Source of the DNA: Pithys albifrons albifrons
Taxonomy: Eukaryota > Chordata > Aves > Passeriformes > Thamnophilidae
Length of the DNA: 64,000 nucleotides
Reading direction: 5' to 3'
Assembly (NCBI RefSeq): GCF_047495875.1
Contig: NC_092471.1
Location: forward strand, 10,499,001-10,563,000
The notes under the pieces were generated by a model. The model saw nothing but the letters and a program-made list of their open reading frames with translations. It did no database searches and was not told the origin of the DNA. The position numbers and the translations under genes were made by a program. Of the stretch, positions 60,041-64,000 are shown piece by piece. The number at the start of each line of letters is the position of its first letter. Position 1 is the stretch's first letter.

Positions 60041-63000
60041 GTAAGTACTTTAAGAATTTGTACTTTTTTTTGTAAATTTACTGTCTCTTTTTAGTGTTAT
60101 TGTTTACTTTCTTCTAGAAACCTGGAAACAAAATGAGGCATAGGATTCTAGATTTTTTTATATTAAAATGTTGATAAAGCAAAGCATTGTTTTAATTTTT
60201 TCTTATTAATTCAGCAGTAATTAAAATATGTGTTTTAAAATAATATTTTTTAAAACCTGATTTTAAGTAGTTAAAATATTTGTCCCTAATAACTGGGGTG
60301 GGGTCACATAATATTTAAAATACCTGATGCTGAGGGCTTGTAGTTAAAGCCAAGGTTGTAGCTTCTCTCAGACATCCATCCTTTGGTGGATTTGGCAGAA
60401 TTTTACCAGTTCTTTAGTCCTCTCATAATTTTTAGGAAATGGACATTTGAATTTCTAAGATTTAGAACTAAGTATAGATTACATTTTTGGACAGAGAATA
60501 TTTTAAGTAGACTAAAAGGATCCAGTTCCTCCCCTTTTATTGTCGAGGATTGACATGGATATATTTCTCTATAGGCTGTTGAAATGGATTAAGTTGGTTA
60601 TGAAATCTCAAGAGATGCAAAGATGCAGTTTTGTGTCAGGTTGTTTGTGTGGGTGTTTTTTTTTTCAATGAGAAACAAAGATTGGAAATAAATTGGAAGA
60701 TGGTTTAATATGAAATAATGTTTTTACAACTGTTTATAATGGATTTGTACTCTGTTGGTAGAGTTCATTGCTTGGTGAAATGTTTGGAATTTGTATTTAG
60801 TTCTTTCCTTTGAAAATTAGAACATCTAGGAGTGTTGGAAGATAATGGTTTTTTCCACCTTTTTCTCTCTTTCATGATTCCCCTGAACCCCCAGGCTGGA
60901 GCCTCTCCAGCCCCTATAGGGATACACAGCCACAAGAGCAGAAATGGCAAGATACGTTTGTGATGTTGAAAGGCAGAAAACTCCTTTCAGGCACCTGCAA
61001 TAGTGAGAGACCAGAGGTGTCTGGAGTGTTTTAGGGATGAGTCTCCTGTGCCCCCTGCTCATCTTCCTGATTGTGTTGTTAATTGGATCAGGAAGTGTGG
61101 ATCTGAAATATGCTCTGTGTGTTCAAATGAGATCGAGTAGCAGCATTTCAGTTAAATTCTACAGGAATGTAGAGGTCGGGAATAAATAAGCCAAAGATTC
61201 TCTATTAATAATCAGTTGATTTCACACACCATCCTCTTATCAATGTTGGCAATATTTGTGTGTTGATGCAGAATATTTTAATGGGGAGGAAATTAAACAA
61301 ATGACTGTGTATTTAGTATGTTTTTAGCTTATAAGCTTAAACAGGATTGCAAGTTATCTTTCTGATGAAGAAACCTCACCTAAACTTCTTCTCTGTACCT
61401 TTCAACTTAAGTGCAAACCTCTGAACTATTTCCTAAGTTTCTACCAGCATGAAGAAATCTCCTGAGACACTTTGATTGTCAGGGAAAGTGATGGGGTTTT
61501 TTTTGCTTTGGGGTTTTTTCCTTCTCATTTTAAGCATTCGTGGCACATAATTTTTAGAGCTCTTTGCTTTTGGAGCTGCTGCAATGTTTGTCACATGCCA
61601 CGAGCGAGGTTCCCAGCCTGTTCCTGGTTTCTGCCCATCCTCATGTCTTTTAATCTTCCAGTAAGGCTTTCTCCATGGGTGCCTTGTTTGGAGGGGGCAG
61701 GACGGGGTGAGGGTGGGGATGTCTCTGCTCCTCAACAGCAGACCTGAAAAGCAGCTTCACTGTTAGTGTTGACTTCCTGGACTGAGAGTACTGTGATTCT
61801 GTGTCCTGTAGTTAAGAACATTTCTGATGAAATGTGTTAATGGTTTGTCTTTTCATCCTTGCAGGGAGTCTGAAACACACTTCTCTTCTGACACAGACTT
61901 TGAGGATATTGAAGGAAAAAACCAAAAACAAGGCAAAGGCAAAGTATGTTCAGTCTTTAGGGATACTGAAACATTTCCACTCTATGAATTGAAGAGTTTA
62001 GCTCTTGCTTTGAAGTTGAATGAGCAAGAAATATTTTCTGAAAATGCAAGTGTTCTGTGAAGAGAATTCATATTTGTATTTGCATGGAAATGCTTCATCT
62101 TGACCGTTACCATGATATTTTCTCAGTGCTATGAAGGCACAAGGGAGGGTAGAAGAGACAAGGATAAACTTTGATTTGATCAGTTTCTGCATGTTTTCCA
62201 TCCTATACTTAAATTTGGTGGTAATACAGTATCTTTTGGTTGGTGTCATGAATTCTGTCTCTTTTCATTTGAAAAGTGAGCAGAAACCAATAACTCAGTT
62301 AAAAGGTTTTTTTTAAGTAGGTCACAGACAGCAGATTACACTGCTGGGGTGGGGAGGTCTAGGCTCAGTCACAGCCCTTCTCTCCCTTCTCCCCACCTGC
62401 CTTCAGGCTCTGCACCCACTGCATGTGGCTCCTTCCCTGACAGGCTGTGCCCTCCTCTCCAGCTGCCCTGTGTGCCTGTGCCAGGGCAGAGGGCCCAGCT
62501 GTTCAGAGTGCTGAGAACTTTTATACAACCATCATTTAATTTGTTTCTAAAAGATTTTGTTTCTTCTTTCTGTAAGTCATACTTGGTTTGGGAAATCAAA
62601 TACAAAGACACCAGCCTGCTCTTCCTCACCCCCACCTGCCAAATTAAAAAACAAAGGTTAATGACTTACAGAGACTTTGTGATGTGTTAAGGGAATTGCC
62701 TTGGCTGTTTTCAAGAAATTGTGCATAATCTGTTTTACCATTTAAACATGAGAAAAATCTGTGTCATACACTGTCACTAATCACATTTTTAGTTGCTGGA
62801 GGATTTTGAATGAGGGAAGGAGGAAGTGGAACCTGCTGTTACTCTCCATTTTTTATTTTTTATTTTAACTTCTAATTTCATTTATATATAATTAAAATCT
62901 GGTTGCTGTAAATCCAAGACCTTGTGTGTATTTGTCATGGTATGGATTGTGATTTCATTGTTTGTTTTTTAATACTTCATAATAGCCAATAAAACCTGTG

Positions 63001-63180
63001 TTGTGTGTGTGATTGCAGACCTGTAAGAAAGGAAAGAAAGGACCAGCAGAGAAGGGGAAAAGTGGAAACGGAGGAGGGAAACCTGGTGGTCCAAATCGGA
63101 TGAATGGACATCACCAACAGAATGGTGTGGAAAACATGATGCTGTTTGAGGTAGTTAAAATGGGCAAGAGTGCTATGCAG
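59997..63180 (+). CDS. STAG2: STAG2 (cohesin subunit SA2), N-terminal coding exons, partial
   Basis: Joining 59997-60040, 61865-61943 and 63019-63180 gives 285 bases, 95 residues in one frame, continuing beyond the window. The sequence begins [11 protein letters not shown] and contains [17 protein letters not shown], a Lys/Gly-rich stretch (residues 33-62) and [20 protein letters not shown], nearly identical to mammalian STAG2. Family knowledge: STAG2 is a nuclear HEAT-repeat protein that binds RAD21 within cohesin and works with CTCF in loop formation and in sister-chromatid cohesion. The N-terminal part seen here is expected to be flexible, with acidic residues 16-31 followed by basic residues; the HEAT repeats lie in exons to the right. 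One residue is missing from the Gly/Pro stretch compared with human (KPGGPN against KPPSGPN). Confidence 0.96.
60041..61864 (+). other. STAG2: STAG2 intron after the first coding exon
   Basis: A GT-AG intron of about 1.8 kb, AT-rich, without recognisable contents. Confidence 0.85.
61865..61943 (+). CDS. STAG2: STAG2 second coding exon (acidic segment)
   Basis: The acceptor CATCCTTGCAG ends at 61864 and the donor GTATGT starts at 61944. It completes Gln15 and encodes 26 residues, Glu16 to Lys41, from ESETHFSS to QGKGK, matching the family without a gap. It ends in phase 0. Confidence 0.96.
61944..63018 (+). other. STAG2: STAG2 intron after the second coding exon
   Basis: A GT-AG intron of about 1.1 kb. 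A GC-richer patch lies at about 62340-62500. No repeat recognised. Confidence 0.85.
63019..63180 (+). CDS. STAG2: STAG2 third coding exon
   Basis: The acceptor GATTGCAG ends at 63018 and the donor GTAAGA starts at 63181. It encodes 54 residues, Thr42 to Gln95, from TCKKGKKGP to KMGKSAMQ. The Lys-rich and Gly-rich parts are followed by the start of the conserved helical region ([10 protein letters not shown]). Confidence 0.97.
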
Positions 63181-64000
63181 GTAAGATCTGGAGTATCTCT
63201 GTGGCTTGGATTATATACAGTTTAGCTGTAACCATACTGGTTTTTCATTTCTAAATGTTGGGCATGAATAATCACATACGTAATGAAGAAATTCATACTG
63301 TGATTCAGAGTAAATTTTCAGTAGCCTGAATGAAGGTTATTTTAGATTACATGACTTTAAAGTCCTTTTTGTGTGAGTGTATCTAAATAAAAATGTGGTT
63401 TAGACCTATAATTGTCATAGAACTTAACAAGGAGTCTGTAGTTTGTAGATGCTTCCAGAGCTTAGACTGGCTGAAAATAAACAGTCACTTCTCTTCTCTC
63501 ACCTGAAGTAAAATCACCAGCTACACCTTAACAGCTCCTCTTTAAAATTTCCTGACCCAAATTCCAGCCAATTCCAGTGTAGCAAAGTACATGAGCCAAG
63601 TCAGCTTAGAGGAAGTTTAACCTGTGTGTTGGGCACTCTCCCCACTGCATTTACCAGCAGGACTGAAGTCAGGCTACTTACTAAGAAATGCAGCACTTTT
63701 TTTTTTTTTTAAATTCAGTTGAATCACTGAAGTGTTTACTTGACTGTGAGTCTTCCAGTGGAGACAGGGTTAAAGTGGCAGCCTGTCAGCCATGGAGCCT
63801 CCCTGCTGACTCACTCATGTGACTCCTGGCAGTGTAGAAGAGAGACTATCTTTGGGATTGGCAGTGCAGGGTTACAGCTTCTGTGATAGTGTGCAGGGGC
63901 ACTCTGCAGTCCTCAGAGGTCTGCAGGCTCCTGCTTTGGAGCTGGGAACACAAACAGGCTGCTTGGATGTGTTTGCATGAGGAATTCTGATCCTTCTATC
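63181..64000 (+). other. STAG2: STAG2 intron, running off the window
   Basis: Starts with GTAAGATC and has no acceptor that continues the STAG2 protein before the edge. Nothing else is recognisable. Confidence 0.85.

Noticed and set aside
61785..61806. CTGTGATTCTGTG as another CR1 or SINE tail
   Set aside because: Only the tail-like word is present. The upstream TTCCAAC block and the body of the element are missing, so it may be chance.
1..64000. CRISPR arrays, prophage, operons or other prokaryote-type systems
   Set aside because: No regularly spaced repeats and no gene clusters. All clear genes are spliced vertebrate genes.

Overview
The window is a piece of a bird nuclear genome, most likely from a songbird (Passeriformes). 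It has vertebrate exon/intron structure with AT-rich introns. It carries CR1 LINE fragments that end in the typical repeated ATTCTGTG tail, and a SINE with a tRNA-Ile-like head and a CR1-type tail, a combination I associate with passerines. The XIAP and STAG2 proteins are highly similar to the vertebrate families. The two genes lie side by side on the same strand in the order XIAP then STAG2, as in human Xq25. In birds this block is expected on chromosome 4 or 4A; that placement is inference.

Layout. 1-5586 is the end of an intron (or upstream sequence) of XIAP, with an old dispersed repeat, a decayed tRNA-Gln-like sequence and a (GATA)14 microsatellite. 5587-12834 holds all coding exons of XIAP: six coding exons, 499 codons plus stop, encoding three BIR domains, a UBA and a C-terminal RING. 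Its 3'UTR runs to about 13.92 or 14.09 kb. 14.1-22.8 kb is intergenic and contains the tRNA-derived SINE. 22.83-25.80 kb is a CpG island of about 3 kb that forms the STAG2 promoter, with NRF1-, CTCF-, YY1-, HSF- and E2F-like sites and a perfect splice donor at 23570. A STAG2 intron of about 36 kb follows. It contains a second small GC-rich island at 28.43-28.76 kb with a CTCF-like core, three CR1 fragments, a second copy of the dispersed repeat and several T/G-rich tracts. The first coding STAG2 exons are at 59997-60040, 61865-61943 and 63019-63180, giving the first 95 residues. The gene runs off the right edge.

Function. XIAP inhibits caspases and is a RING ubiquitin ligase. STAG2 is the SA2 HEAT-repeat subunit of cohesin. 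They are neighbours by old synteny, and nothing here suggests that they act in one pathway. I see no operon, CRISPR array, phage or other prokaryote-type system, and no clear sign of a new multi-gene system. The items most worth checking are: the geometry of a tRNA-Gln complement directly downstream of a dispersed repeat; the overlapping ATGA uORF/start at STAG2; the 46-base gap between two good acceptors at the first STAG2 coding exon; same-strand YY1-like motifs behind exon 1; and the paired CTCF-like cores.
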